In this document: piece by piece, positions 9,497 to 16,614 of the stretch
How the letters are laid out: each line of letters starts with the position of its first letter
Numbering within the stretch: the stretch's first letter is position 1
NCBI RefSeq assembly: GCF_016031655.1
Contig: NZ_JACCHQ010000001.1
Coordinates: forward strand, 558,001-622,000
Direction of reading: 5' to 3'
Source of the DNA: Bradyrhizobium glycinis
Lineage (GTDB): Bacteria > Pseudomonadota > Alphaproteobacteria > Rhizobiales > Xanthobacteraceae
Length of the DNA: 64,000 bases
Notes under the pieces: generated by a model
The model's input: the letters and a program-made list of their open reading frames with translations, nothing else
Told to the model about the DNA's origin: nothing
Database searches by the model: none
Position numbers and translations under genes: made by a program

Positions 9497-10774
9497 TCAG
9501 GCCGGTTCGCGGGTCAGGATCAGCGAAGCGTTCTGGCCGCCGAAGCCGAACGAGTTCGACATCACCGCGGTCACGCGGGCATCGCGCGCCTTGTTGCCGA
9601 CGACGTCGAACAGGATCGTGGGATCCGGATTGTCGTAGTTGATGGTCGGCGGAATGCGCTGATGCTCGAGCGTGAGCAGCGAGAAGATCGCCTCGACCGC
9701 GCCGGCGGCCGAGATGGTGTGACCGACCATCGACTTGTTGGAGGTGACCGGAATCTTCTGCGCGAGCTCGCCGAACACGGCCGACGTCGTATTGAACTCC
9801 ATCTTGTCGTTCTCGGGCGTCGCGGTGCCGTGCGCGTTGATGTGGTCGATCTGGTCCGGCGTCATGCCGGCATCGGCCAGCGTCTTGTTCATGCAGCCGA
9901 TGATCGGCTTGCCGTCGGGCGAGGAGCGGGTGCGATGGAAGGAATCGGTGAGCTCGCCGCAGCCGGCGATGACGCCGAGGATCTTCGCGCCGCGCGCGGT
10001 TGCCGCCTCGTAGCTCTCCAGCACCAGCGCGCCTGCGCCCTCGGCCATCACGAAGCCGTCGCGGTTCTTGGAGAAGGGACGGGAGGCCGCCTGCGGCGGG
10101 TCGTTCTGGGTCGACAGCGCCGAGAGCAGCGAGAAGCGCACCAGCGCCTCCGGGTTCACCGTGCCGTCGGTCGCAACGCACAGCGCGGCATCCGTCTCGC
10201 CGCGGCGGATCGCCTCGACGCCGAGCTGGATCGAGGTGGCTCCGGACGCGCACGCCGTCGATAGCGAGATCGGCGAGCCCTTGGTGCCGAAGGTCTCGGC
10301 GAGATAGGCGGCAACCGAGCCGAACATGAAGCGATGATGATAGGTGCTGAATTTGCCACCGCCAGAAATGCGGAGCAGATCGTCATAGGTGATGTCTTGC
10401 TGGCCCACGGCGCGACCGAGCTCGCGACGCTGCGGCCATTCGACCTCGACCGGTGCGACCGCGAGGAAGAGCGGACCGGGGAAATCGGCCTTGGCGCCGA
10501 TGCCGGCCTGCTCCAGCGCTTCCTGCGTCACCAGCTCGGCCATTCGCTCCGACAGGGCGGTGGAGGAGAACGGATCAACGCTGACGAAATCGACCGTGCC
10601 GGCCATCGTGGTCTTGAGGCCGTCGATCGGAAAACGCGTGATGGTGCGGATGCCGGATTCGCCGGCGACGAGCTTTGCCCAATTGTCCGATTTGCCGGCA
10701 CCGAGCGAGGTCATGATGCCCATGCCGGTGACGACGACGACGGGACGCCCGAGTTTGTCGCGTGGTGCAGTCAT
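9497..10774 (-). CDS. fabF1XL: Beta-ketoacyl-ACP synthase, catalytic partner (FabF1XL)
   Basis: This is a condensing enzyme of 425 residues from the FabF/KAS II family. The full catalytic triad is visible: Cys175 in STACASGATS, His315 in NAHGTATPEND and His352 in NKSMVGHTISAAGA. It probably elongates the acyl chain on AcpXL to C26-C28. It stands between a cysteine-less homologue (21 bases upstream) and lpxXL (8 bases downstream). The layout resembles a KS/chain-length-factor pair. The characterised Rhizobium clusters that I recall have a dehydrogenase gene between this gene and lpxXL; none is present here. Confidence 0.88.
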   Translation of the reverse strand: MTAPRDKLGRPVVVVTGMGIMTSLGAGKSDNWAKLVAGESGIRTITRFPIDGLKTTMAGTVDFVSVDPFSSTALSERMAELVTQEALEQAGIGAKADFPGPLFLAVAPVEVEWPQRRELGRAVGQQDITYDDLLRISGGGKFSTYHHRFMFGSVAAYLAETFGTKGSPISLSTACASGATSIQLGVEAIRRGETDAALCVATDGTVNPEALVRFSLLSALSTQNDPPQAASRPFSKNRDGFVMAEGAGALVLESYEAATARGAKILGVIAGCGELTDSFHRTRSSPDGKPIIGCMNKTLADAGMTPDQIDHINAHGTATPENDKMEFNTTSAVFGELAQKIPVTSNKSMVGHTISAAGAVEAIFSLLTLEHQRIPPTINYDNPDPTILFDVVGNKARDARVTAVMSNSFGFGGQNASLILTREPA

Positions 10775-10795
10775 GTCGATCCCCGCTTGAGCTGA

Positions 10796-12001
10796 TTAAA
10801 CCGCCTCGACCAGCGCCATGCCTTCGCCGCGCCAGTGTCCGGCTCCCACGACCACGATCTGGGTGGGCGCGCCCTGCATTTCAATCTCGGTCCCCGTGGA
10901 ATCATTCGGCGGGAACAGCGCGCCGCGCGAGATCGACAATGCGGCGAGGGCAATGCCGAGCGGAAATTGCGTTTCCATGGCGTGGCCGAACACCGTGCCG
11001 GTCGAGCGCACCGGAAAGTCGGTATGGTTCTTCAGGAAGTCGCGCTCGTCAGAGGTCGCGGGCTCCGCGCCGGTCGCGCCGGTGATGATCGCGCCCTTGC
11101 CCTCGCGCTTGGGCAGCTTGGCCCACAGCTTCTCGAGTGTCGCGGCCATGTCGCCGGGCTGCTTGCGTTTGGCGAGGTCTGCAACGACGCTCGACAGCTT
11201 GGCGAATGGCTTTGCACCGCGCGCTTCCGCATGCGCCTTCGATTCCAGCACCAGGAAGGCGCCGGCCGAGCCGAGCGCGAAGCCGGGATGGTCCTTGCGC
11301 GCCCAGACGGGCGCGAACTTGCCCTTCAGGTTGAAGTCGCCGAATTCGTAGAGGACGAGCAAGTCCTTGCGCTCGCCATTGTGCGAGCCGCCGACCAGCG
11401 CGATGTCGCTCTCGCCCGAGGCGATGCGCGCGAGCGCGATGCGGGCGGCATCGGCGCCGGCGACCTCTTCACCCATGAAGGTGCGCGAGGTGCCCCCTAA
11501 GCCGTGCACGATGGCGATGTTGCCGGCGAGCAGGTTGGACAGCTGGGCCAGGAACAGCGTCGGCCTGAGATCGCTCATCAGCCGTTCGTTGAGGAAGCCC
11601 GGCGCGTTGGCGCCCTTGGCCTCAGCGGTGAGAATGCCGCTGTCGACGTTGATGTCGCGCTCTCCGCCGCCGGCGGCGACGACCATGTCGATCTTCGACA
11701 AGATATCCTTGTTGCCTTTGATGCCGGCGGAATCGAGCGCAAGACCGGCGGCATAGGTGCCGATGCGCTGCCAGGCTTCCATCTGGCGCTGGTCGCCCTT
11801 CTTCGGGATCTGGCTGTCGAAGGATACGGGCATCAAGGGATGCACGATGTAAGGCGCAAAGCCCTTCTCGTCGACGTTGATGCGCTTTTCGGAAAGCGCG
11901 GCCCAGTTTGCGTCGAGGCCCTCGCCGAGCGAGGTGGCGAGCCCAATGCCGGTGATCCAGACCTCGGTCTGGCCTGGCTTCAAAGCGGGAGTGTCGGTCA
12001 T
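10796..12001 (-). CDS. fabF2XL: Ketosynthase-like protein without the catalytic cysteine (FabF2XL, chain-length-factor-like)
   Basis: This protein of 401 residues has the ketosynthase (thiolase) fold, with VWITGIGLATSLGEGLDANW at the start and STGTVFGHAMETQ near the end. By eye alignment with the neighbouring active synthase, the nucleophile position is Glu179 in FMGEEVAGADAAR, and the first catalytic histidine is replaced (ITGATGAEPATSD). Only the second histidine (His340) remains. It is therefore unlikely to condense chains itself. The likely role is a regulatory or chain-length partner of the catalytic synthase encoded next to it. Its start overlaps the stop of the fabZ-like gene by four bases (ATGA), which indicates translational coupling. 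The partner role is inference. Confidence 0.82.
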   Translation of the reverse strand: MTDTPALKPGQTEVWITGIGLATSLGEGLDANWAALSEKRINVDEKGFAPYIVHPLMPVSFDSQIPKKGDQRQMEAWQRIGTYAAGLALDSAGIKGNKDILSKIDMVVAAGGGERDINVDSGILTAEAKGANAPGFLNERLMSDLRPTLFLAQLSNLLAGNIAIVHGLGGTSRTFMGEEVAGADAARIALARIASGESDIALVGGSHNGERKDLLVLYEFGDFNLKGKFAPVWARKDHPGFALGSAGAFLVLESKAHAEARGAKPFAKLSSVVADLAKRKQPGDMAATLEKLWAKLPKREGKGAIITGATGAEPATSDERDFLKNHTDFPVRSTGTVFGHAMETQFPLGIALAALSISRGALFPPNDSTGTEIEMQGAPTQIVVVGAGHWRGEGMALVEAV

Positions 12002-12468
12002 GACGAGATGGCCTGTTGCGGAAATCCGACGCGCTTGGCGATGGCGTCCATGTGGGAGCGCATATCCGCATTGGGGAAGGGAATCAGCGTGAAGGTGAGC
12101 GCCGCATTCGCGCGCAGCTTGCCGCCGACCCGGATCTTGGCCTCGGTCATGGCATAGCCCGAGCCTTCATGGGTGAGGCTCGCCTCGATGCTCATGAGCT
12201 CGCCGGGGAAGACCGAGCCGCGGACCTTGGCCTCCTTCACGGCGGCCAGGATCGGCATGCGTTCGAACCGGAACACGCCGAGTTGAAGCCAGCCCGAGGC
12301 CTGCGCCATCGATTCGATCAGGAGCACGCCGGGCATCAAGGGATAACCGGGGAAGTGCCCCTCGAAGATGGTGCTTTCCTGCGGGACCTGCGCTTCGACG
12401 ACGATCGTCTTCTCGTCGACCTTGAGGTCGACGATGCGATCGATCATGTGGAAGTATTCGAGTTGCAT
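11998..12468 (-). CDS. fabZXL: 3-hydroxyacyl-ACP dehydratase, FabZ-like (FabZXL)
   Basis: This is a hot-dog fold dehydratase of 156 residues. It shows the FabZ/FabA-type active-site block IFEGHFPGYPLMPGVLLIESMAQ with the catalytic histidine in GHFP. The acid in the partner helix is expected at the glutamate of LLIESMAQ. I choose the ATG at 12468 because it follows acpXL by 10 bases and gives the usual N-terminus; the longer frame adds a basic stretch that overlaps the acp gene. It should dehydrate the 3-hydroxyacyl-AcpXL intermediates during very-long-chain synthesis. Confidence 0.85.
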   Translation of the reverse strand: MQLEYFHMIDRIVDLKVDEKTIVVEAQVPQESTIFEGHFPGYPLMPGVLLIESMAQASGWLQLGVFRFERMPILAAVKEAKVRGSVFPGELMSIEASLTHEGSGYAMTEAKIRVGGKLRANAALTFTLIPFPNADMRSHMDAIAKRVGFPQQAISS

Positions 12469-12478
12469 GACTGCGCCC

Positions 12479-12766
12479 TTAGGCGCTCGCGCCCTTGGCC
12501 GCAACCAGTTCGTCGATGCGGGCGCACAGGTTCTTCAGCACGAAATACTGCTCGGTGGTCGCCTTGCCGTCGTTGACCTCCTGAGTCCACTTCTCCAGCG
12601 GCAGCTTGATGCCGAACTGCTTGTCGATCGCGAAGGCGATATCGAGGAAATCGAGGCTGTCGATGCCGAGGTCATCGATGGCATGGCTATCCGGCGTGAT
12701 CGTGTCGCGCGGGATGTCGCAGGTTTCAGCGATGATCGTGGCGACCTGATCGAATGTGGAAGACAT
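12479..12766 (-). CDS. acpXL: Specialised acyl carrier protein AcpXL
   Basis: This is an acyl carrier protein of 95 residues, longer than the usual 78-80 of housekeeping AcpP. The phosphopantetheine attachment serine is Ser37 in [14 protein letters not shown]. The longer C-terminal half with [17 protein letters not shown] is typical of rhizobial AcpXL, which carries the C28 acyl chain. A GTG directly precedes the ATG (12769), and either could be used; I prefer the ATG, with AAAGG a few bases upstream. It is the first gene of the five-gene lipid A operon. The 230-base gap upstream (12770-12998) should hold its promoter, but I see no clear boxes. Confidence 0.88.
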   Translation of the reverse strand: MSSTFDQVATIIAETCDIPRDTITPDSHAIDDLGIDSLDFLDIAFAIDKQFGIKLPLEKWTQEVNDGKATTEQYFVLKNLCARIDELVAAKGASA

Positions 12767-12998
12767 CACTAAGCCTTTGATATATTGCAGGTATTTGTCG
12801 GATTGTCCAGAGTGGCACGGTGGCTGGGCAGTGCGCCCCTGATGACGCCCTCAAACCCCCCTCTGGCCGGGTCGAAAGCCCGTATATCGGAGCGCCGCCC
12901 TGAGTTCAATGGAGCCGGGAAGGCCCCGGGGGACAGCAACGGACGCGACTGGGGATGCCGGCGGGCCCGTCCGCCAAGAGGTCCGTGCCGGGCCGGTC

Positions 12999-13340
12999 CT
13001 AAATATGCGGCGTCGTGATCCTGACGCAGTCGCGGCGGCCCATCAGCACGCAATCCTGGGTCCGGCGCAGGTCGGCGATGCTGACCGCGAGCCAGATCCC
13101 GATCGCCGTCAGCGCGATGGTGAAGGCCAGCGCCGCGATGTTGGCAAGCATGCGCTGCCGGAAATTGTCGGGCTCGGCACGCGGCTGTTCGTAGCGCGAC
13201 AGGTCCAACCGTTCGGGCGTGACGCGCAGCGGTTGCACGGTGCCCTTGCCGCGCTGGACACCGGGGGAAGGCGGGGTGCGCGGCCTGAACTGGAGCACCC
13301 GGTGCTCCTCGTCAGAGCTTATGGGCCGCTGGTTGTTCAT
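12999..13340 (-). CDS. Small membrane protein of unknown function
   Basis: This is a protein of 113 residues with a proline- and arginine-rich soluble N-terminal part (about residues 1-60). One clear membrane helix follows near residues 66-88 (MLANIAALAFTIALTAIGIWLAVSIADL), then a short tail with two cysteines (DCVLMGRRDC). I take the ATG at 13340 because the longer open frame upstream has no family features. Function unknown. It lies directly upstream of the acpXL operon on the same strand but 230 bases away, so cotranscription is uncertain. Confidence 0.6.
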   Translation of the reverse strand: MNNQRPISSDEEHRVLQFRPRTPPSPGVQRGKGTVQPLRVTPERLDLSRYEQPRAEPDNFRQRMLANIAALAFTIALTAIGIWLAVSIADLRRTQDCVLMGRRDCVRITTPHI

Positions 13341-13658
13341 GGGGCGGGGATCACTCCGAAGCAGCGATCTAGATAGCATAGGTGAGGCACGCGTTGCAGT
13401 AAATCTTTGCAATGCCAGGGTGCATTTATGCGCTCGTACTATTTGCGCATGGACCGGTATGCCGCGATCCAGGAACGGCCCGGTGGCGCGCGTTGCGTTG
13501 CAACGCGGGATCGCGACAGTTATTGAGGTCGTCTTTCTTCTGGGCGGTATCGACTTGTGACTGCGCGTCCTCCGAACGGATTTTGCCGCCGCAGGACCCA
13601 TGGCATAGTCGCGGGAACCCGAACCCGTTAGTTGCATCCATGCGAAGGGCCTTCGACC
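13341..13658. other. Gene-free stretch between divergent genes
   Basis: These 318 bases separate the small membrane protein gene (minus) from the ParB-like gene (plus) and should contain both promoters. I see a perfect 12-base palindrome, GCGTTGCAACGC, at 13495-13506, and an isolated GGAAC at 13472-13476 without a correctly spaced partner box. There is no convincing small gene or RNA. Confidence 0.4.
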
Positions 13659-14288
13659 ATGACCACGACCAACGCGCGCGAGCCGAGAGTGCATCCGGTT
13701 CCGATCCTGTCGCTCCGGCCGACGCAGATGACGGTCGGCATGCGCGAGGTCAAGGAGAAGCGCAGGCGCTGGCGCGAGCACGGCAAGAAGAAGCAGGCGG
13801 ATCTGCTCGGCAAGCACATGATCCCCGTCGTGTACGGCCCCGACGCGCGCTACTACGTGATCGACCATCATCACCTCGGCCGCGCGCTGCACGATGAAGG
13901 CGTCAAGGAGGTGCTGGTAACCGTCGTCGGCGACCTCAGGATGGTGGAGCGCGAGGCCTTCTGGGGCGTCATGGACAACAAGCGCTGGGTCTATCCTTAC
14001 GACGCCAAGGGTGAGCGGCGGTCGTTCCGCGACCTGCCGAAATCAGTCGCCGACCTCAAGGACGATCCGTTCCGCAGCCTTGCCGGCGAATTGCGCCGCA
14101 TGGGCGGCTTCGCCAAGGACACCACGCCGTTCTCCGAATTCCTGTGGGCCGACTTCCTGCGCCGGCAGGTCTCGCGCAAGGCGGTGGAGGCCGATTTCGA
14201 CAAGGCGCTCGAGAAGGCAATGGCCGCGGCCAGAAGCAAGAATGCGATCTATCTGCCAGGCTGGTGCGGTCCGGCGGACGACGAGTAA
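13659..14288 (+). CDS. ParB-like nuclease-domain protein (ParBc_2 type)
   Basis: This protein of 209 residues resembles the putative ParB-like family ParBc_2 and not chromosomal ParB. It has VHPVPILSLRPTQMTVGMREVKEK, then YYVIDHHHLGRALHDEG, which resembles the DGHHR-type box of ParB/Srx folds, and a C-terminal part with FSEFLWADFLRRQVSRKAVEADFDKAL. There is no helix-turn-helix and no ParA neighbour, so a role in chromosome partitioning is not supported. I choose the ATG at 13659; the TTG nine codons earlier is possible. Confidence 0.7.
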   Translation: MTTTNAREPRVHPVPILSLRPTQMTVGMREVKEKRRRWREHGKKKQADLLGKHMIPVVYGPDARYYVIDHHHLGRALHDEGVKEVLVTVVGDLRMVEREAFWGVMDNKRWVYPYDAKGERRSFRDLPKSVADLKDDPFRSLAGELRRMGGFAKDTTPFSEFLWADFLRRQVSRKAVEADFDKALEKAMAAARSKNAIYLPGWCGPADDE

Positions 14289-14298
14289 GGGTATCACG

Positions 14299-14454
14299 TC
14301 AGTCGCGCTGGAAGATGCTGGCGCCGGGGTAGGCGCGGCGGGCGTAAGTGACCACGAGCGCGCGGTCCTGGGTGTCCAGGAACGGTGTCCGGATCTGGCA
14401 TGATCCGACGATGAGGTGCCACAGGCCATTGAGCTTCTGGATCACGATTTTCAT
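14299..14454 (-). CDS. Hypothetical small protein, 51 residues
   Basis: This short frame starts MKIVIQKLNGLWHLIVGSCQ and ends RRAYPGASIFQRD. An AAGGA sequence lies about 9 bases before the ATG, which supports translation. It has no membrane helix and no recognised domain. It is convergent with the ParB-like gene and separated from it by 10 bases. I do not recognise the family. The evidence is the ribosome binding site and a protein-like composition only. Confidence 0.42.
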   Translation of the reverse strand: MKIVIQKLNGLWHLIVGSCQIRTPFLDTQDRALVVTYARRAYPGASIFQRD

Positions 14455-14717
14455 TTGCGTAGTCCTTGATGACTCCCATTCCAGCGAATGCTGCTCGTCG
14501 CCGCAGTGCCTGGGATCGCGGTCGCGGGTACGAAATTCCCAACGCGGCCGGCGCTGCAAACACATCGGCCCTTGTTAGTCGGTTACCGAATGTGCCGAGA
14601 TAAGCAGGTTCTCATCACAGCCGCTTGAGCGAAATCAATTTCCCCCACCCACGAAACCGTCCTGAAACAGAGCCGTCGCATCTCTATGAAGTAGTCGAGC
14701 TCATACAGGAGGCGAAG

Positions 14718-14861
14718 ATGCGCCGTCTGGCTTTCGCAATTGCTTTGCTCGCGCTCGCTTCGGCGGGAATCTCGGCATCCTTTGCCGCAGTCCACCATGC
14801 CAAGACGTTGACGTTCGCGGAGCGCTTTGCTCCCGCGCTCGAGTTGATGGCAAAGCACTAG
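14718..14861 (+). CDS. Small exported protein, 47 residues
   Basis: A strong AGGAGG at 14707-14712 precedes the ATG by 5 bases. The product is almost all signal peptide: MRR, then LAFAIALLALASAGISASFA, with likely cleavage after SFA, leaving about 25 residues (VHHAKTLTFAERFAPALELMAKH). It could be a small periplasmic peptide or a membrane-inserted microprotein. It stands alone with gaps of over 200 bases on both sides. Function unknown. Confidence 0.55.
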   Translation: MRRLAFAIALLALASAGISASFAAVHHAKTLTFAERFAPALELMAKH

Positions 14862-15082
14862 CCGTATACGCCTCGCAGCCGTGAGCGATGCAGCGGCGGC
14901 GCGCCGCTAGGTGGACATCACGTCGCACCTGCCGACTGATGATGACCGGGTCAGGCTTGACCTGTCGCAAACCTGCCTCGCCCCTGACCGGCTAAGGTTT
15001 GCCTGCATGGTTGCAGAGACAGCGTTGTGCCCCGATGGGAGGGCCCCGGGCTCCAAGTCATGCAGATCTTGGAGGCACGGCC

Positions 15083-15250
15083 ATGAGTGTCATCTTTCGC
15101 ATCCTCTTTGTCCTCGCCGGCGCGATCACGGCGCTGTTCGTCGCGCGTGACGCGCTGAACTTCACCATCATCCAGACTTTCGTCGCCGTCCTGCTCATCA
15201 CCGCCATCGTCGGGGCCGGCAGCCTCTGGAGCCTGCGGCGGAAACCGTGA
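15083..15250 (+). CDS. Small membrane protein, 55 residues, two helices
   Basis: GGAGG at 15071-15075 is well spaced before the ATG. The product has two hydrophobic segments (about residues 4-21 and 28-48, the second FTIIQTFVAVLLITAIVGAG) and a basic end (LWSLRRKP). This fits a small inner-membrane protein with a short cytoplasmic tail. No family recognised. It is convergent with the MgtC-like gene 60 bases away. Confidence 0.58.
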   Translation: MSVIFRILFVLAGAITALFVARDALNFTIIQTFVAVLLITAIVGAGSLWSLRRKP

Positions 15251-15310
15251 GCGAGATCGTGGCTGGCTCTTTCGTGGCCAGGTCCGACGGCGAATCCGTC
15301 TAACCGATTG

Positions 15311-15805
15311 CTATCGGTGCTGCTCTTCTGGGGCGCTTTCGACCTCATGCGCCTCGTTCTTGCCGCCAAGCATACGATGCAGCCGGCGCTCGAGACGGCG
15401 GCCAATCGTCAGCAGGACGAAGGCCAGCGCCAAGGCAATGAAGACGATTCTCCACTGTCCGGCGCCGCAGACGATGCCAAGGCAAGCGGCAAGGAACGTG
15501 CAGGCCGCGCTGGTGAGGCCCTGAACGCGAAACCCCGTGCTTTGGTGTACGATGACGCCAGCGCCGAGAAAGCCAATGCCGGTGAGGATGCCCTGGATAA
15601 CACGGCTGGCGGCGTCGACGACCCTGGCAGGTTCGGCGAGCTGCAGTGCAAGCAGCACCACGCTCGCGGTGGAGAGCCCGACGATGCCGAGCGTCTTCAG
15701 CCCGATCGGCTTGCCTTGCAGGTCGCGGTTGAGGCCGATCGCGCCGCCGGCGAGCGTCGCTGTGCCGAGGCGCAGCAGGATTTCGGGCCAATCGAGCTCG
15801 GTCAT
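15311..15805 (-). CDS. MgtC/SapB-family membrane protein
   Basis: This is an inner-membrane protein of 164 residues. It has the family start WPEILLRLGTATLAGGAIGLNRDLQGKPIGLKT and the second signature VIQGILTGIGFLGAGVIVH, followed by TSAACTFLAACLGIVCGAG. Four to five helices are visible, and a charged tail follows. MgtC proteins are linked to magnesium limitation and to ATP synthase control in pathogens, but many family members in soil bacteria have no assigned role. Ten bases separate its start from the stop of the next minus-strand gene upstream, so they may form an operon. Confidence 0.85.
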   Translation of the reverse strand: MTELDWPEILLRLGTATLAGGAIGLNRDLQGKPIGLKTLGIVGLSTASVVLLALQLAEPARVVDAASRVIQGILTGIGFLGAGVIVHQSTGFRVQGLTSAACTFLAACLGIVCGAGQWRIVFIALALAFVLLTIGRRLERRLHRMLGGKNEAHEVESAPEEQHR

Positions 15806-15815
15806 GGCGCCTCGA

Positions 15816-16403
15816 TCATGTCTTCGGCAGGCGGCCCATCAGATAGAACTCCTCGTTCGGCCGCATGCCCGTGAAATTCGCCAGCCGGTTCGACAGCGCG
15901 AAGAAGGCGGCGATCGCGGCGATGTCCCAGATGTCGTCGTCGCTGAAGCCGTGCGGCGCGAGCGCGGCGAAGTCGTCCTCGGAAATCCGCTGCGCGTCAG
16001 CCGAGACCTTCATGGCGAAATCGAGCATCGCCTTCTGCCGCGGCGTGATGTCGGCCTTGCGATAGTTGATCGCGACCTGGTCGGCGATCAGCGGGTTCTT
16101 GGCGCGGATGCGCAGGATCGCGCCATGGGCGATCACGCAATATTGGCACTGGTTGGCCGCCGACGTCGCCACCACGATCATCTCGCGCTCGGCCTTGGTG
16201 AGGCCGCCGTCCTTCTCCATCAGTGCGTCGTGATAGGCGAAGAAGGCGCGGAACTCGTCGGGGCGATAGGCCAGCGTCAGGAACACGTTCGGCACGAATC
16301 CGCTCTTCTCCTGCACGGCAAGGAGGCGCGAGCGGATGTCGTCGGGCAGCGTGTCGAGGGCGGGTGCGGGAAAGCGTTGCGTGGCGGTCTTGGTCATGGG
16401 CAT
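15816..16403 (-). CDS. Peroxidase-related protein of the AhpD/carboxymuconolactone decarboxylase fold
   Basis: This protein of 195 residues has the CXXC redox motif in SAANQCQYCVIAHGA, as in the AhpD-like peroxidase-related enzymes. The N-terminal half carries GFVPNVFLTLAYRPDEFRAFFAYHDALM, and the C-terminal half ends with NRLANFTGMRPNEEFYLMG, both typical. It is probably a thiol-dependent antioxidant protein, but the reductant and substrate are unknown. Starts at 16403 or 16397 (MPMTK) are both possible; neither has a strong ribosome binding site. Confidence 0.8.
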   Translation of the reverse strand: MPMTKTATQRFPAPALDTLPDDIRSRLLAVQEKSGFVPNVFLTLAYRPDEFRAFFAYHDALMEKDGGLTKAEREMIVVATSAANQCQYCVIAHGAILRIRAKNPLIADQVAINYRKADITPRQKAMLDFAMKVSADAQRISEDDFAALAPHGFSDDDIWDIAAIAAFFALSNRLANFTGMRPNEEFYLMGRLPKT

Positions 16404-16468
16404 GGATTCCGGCTTGAGGCGGGAACCATAGTCGATGCGGGTCAGACGCTCCAGATGCGTCGCACAGT

Positions 16469-16606
16469 CTCGTGCCCCGGACGCGGCGCAGCGCCTCTTC
16501 GGCGGTGCGCTGCAGAGCCGGGGCCCATACTTCTGAGGGTGTGCGTGGTATGGGTCCCGGCTCTGCGCAGCAACGCTAAGGGCGTTGCAGCGCGTCCGGG
16601 ACACGA
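16469..16606. repeat. Large imperfect inverted-repeat element between two minus-strand genes
   Basis: The ends pair as CTCGTG..CCCGGACGCG with CGCGTCCGGGACACGAG, and an inner pair CAGAGCCGGGGCCCATAC / GTATGGGTCCCGGCTCTG gives a second stem. The whole is about 138 bases and could form one long cruciform or hairpin. It ends 8 bases before the ATPase stop codon. It is a dispersed intergenic element type, different in ends from the GTCATTCC elements. Confidence 0.68.
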
Positions 16607-16614
16607 GAGCTGAG

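Noticed and set aside
9489..10253. N-terminal extension of LpxXL into the ketosynthase gene
   Set aside because: The extended frame runs over FabF1XL in another frame; LpxXL starts at the ATG 8 bases after the ketosynthase stop.
12785..13018. Plus-strand frame upstream of acpXL
   Set aside because: No ribosome binding site, composition unlike a protein, and it lies in the expected control region.
13472..13500. EcfG-like promoter upstream of the ParB-like gene
   Set aside because: GGAAC is present, but CGTT boxes lie at 14 or 19 bases and not at 16-17.
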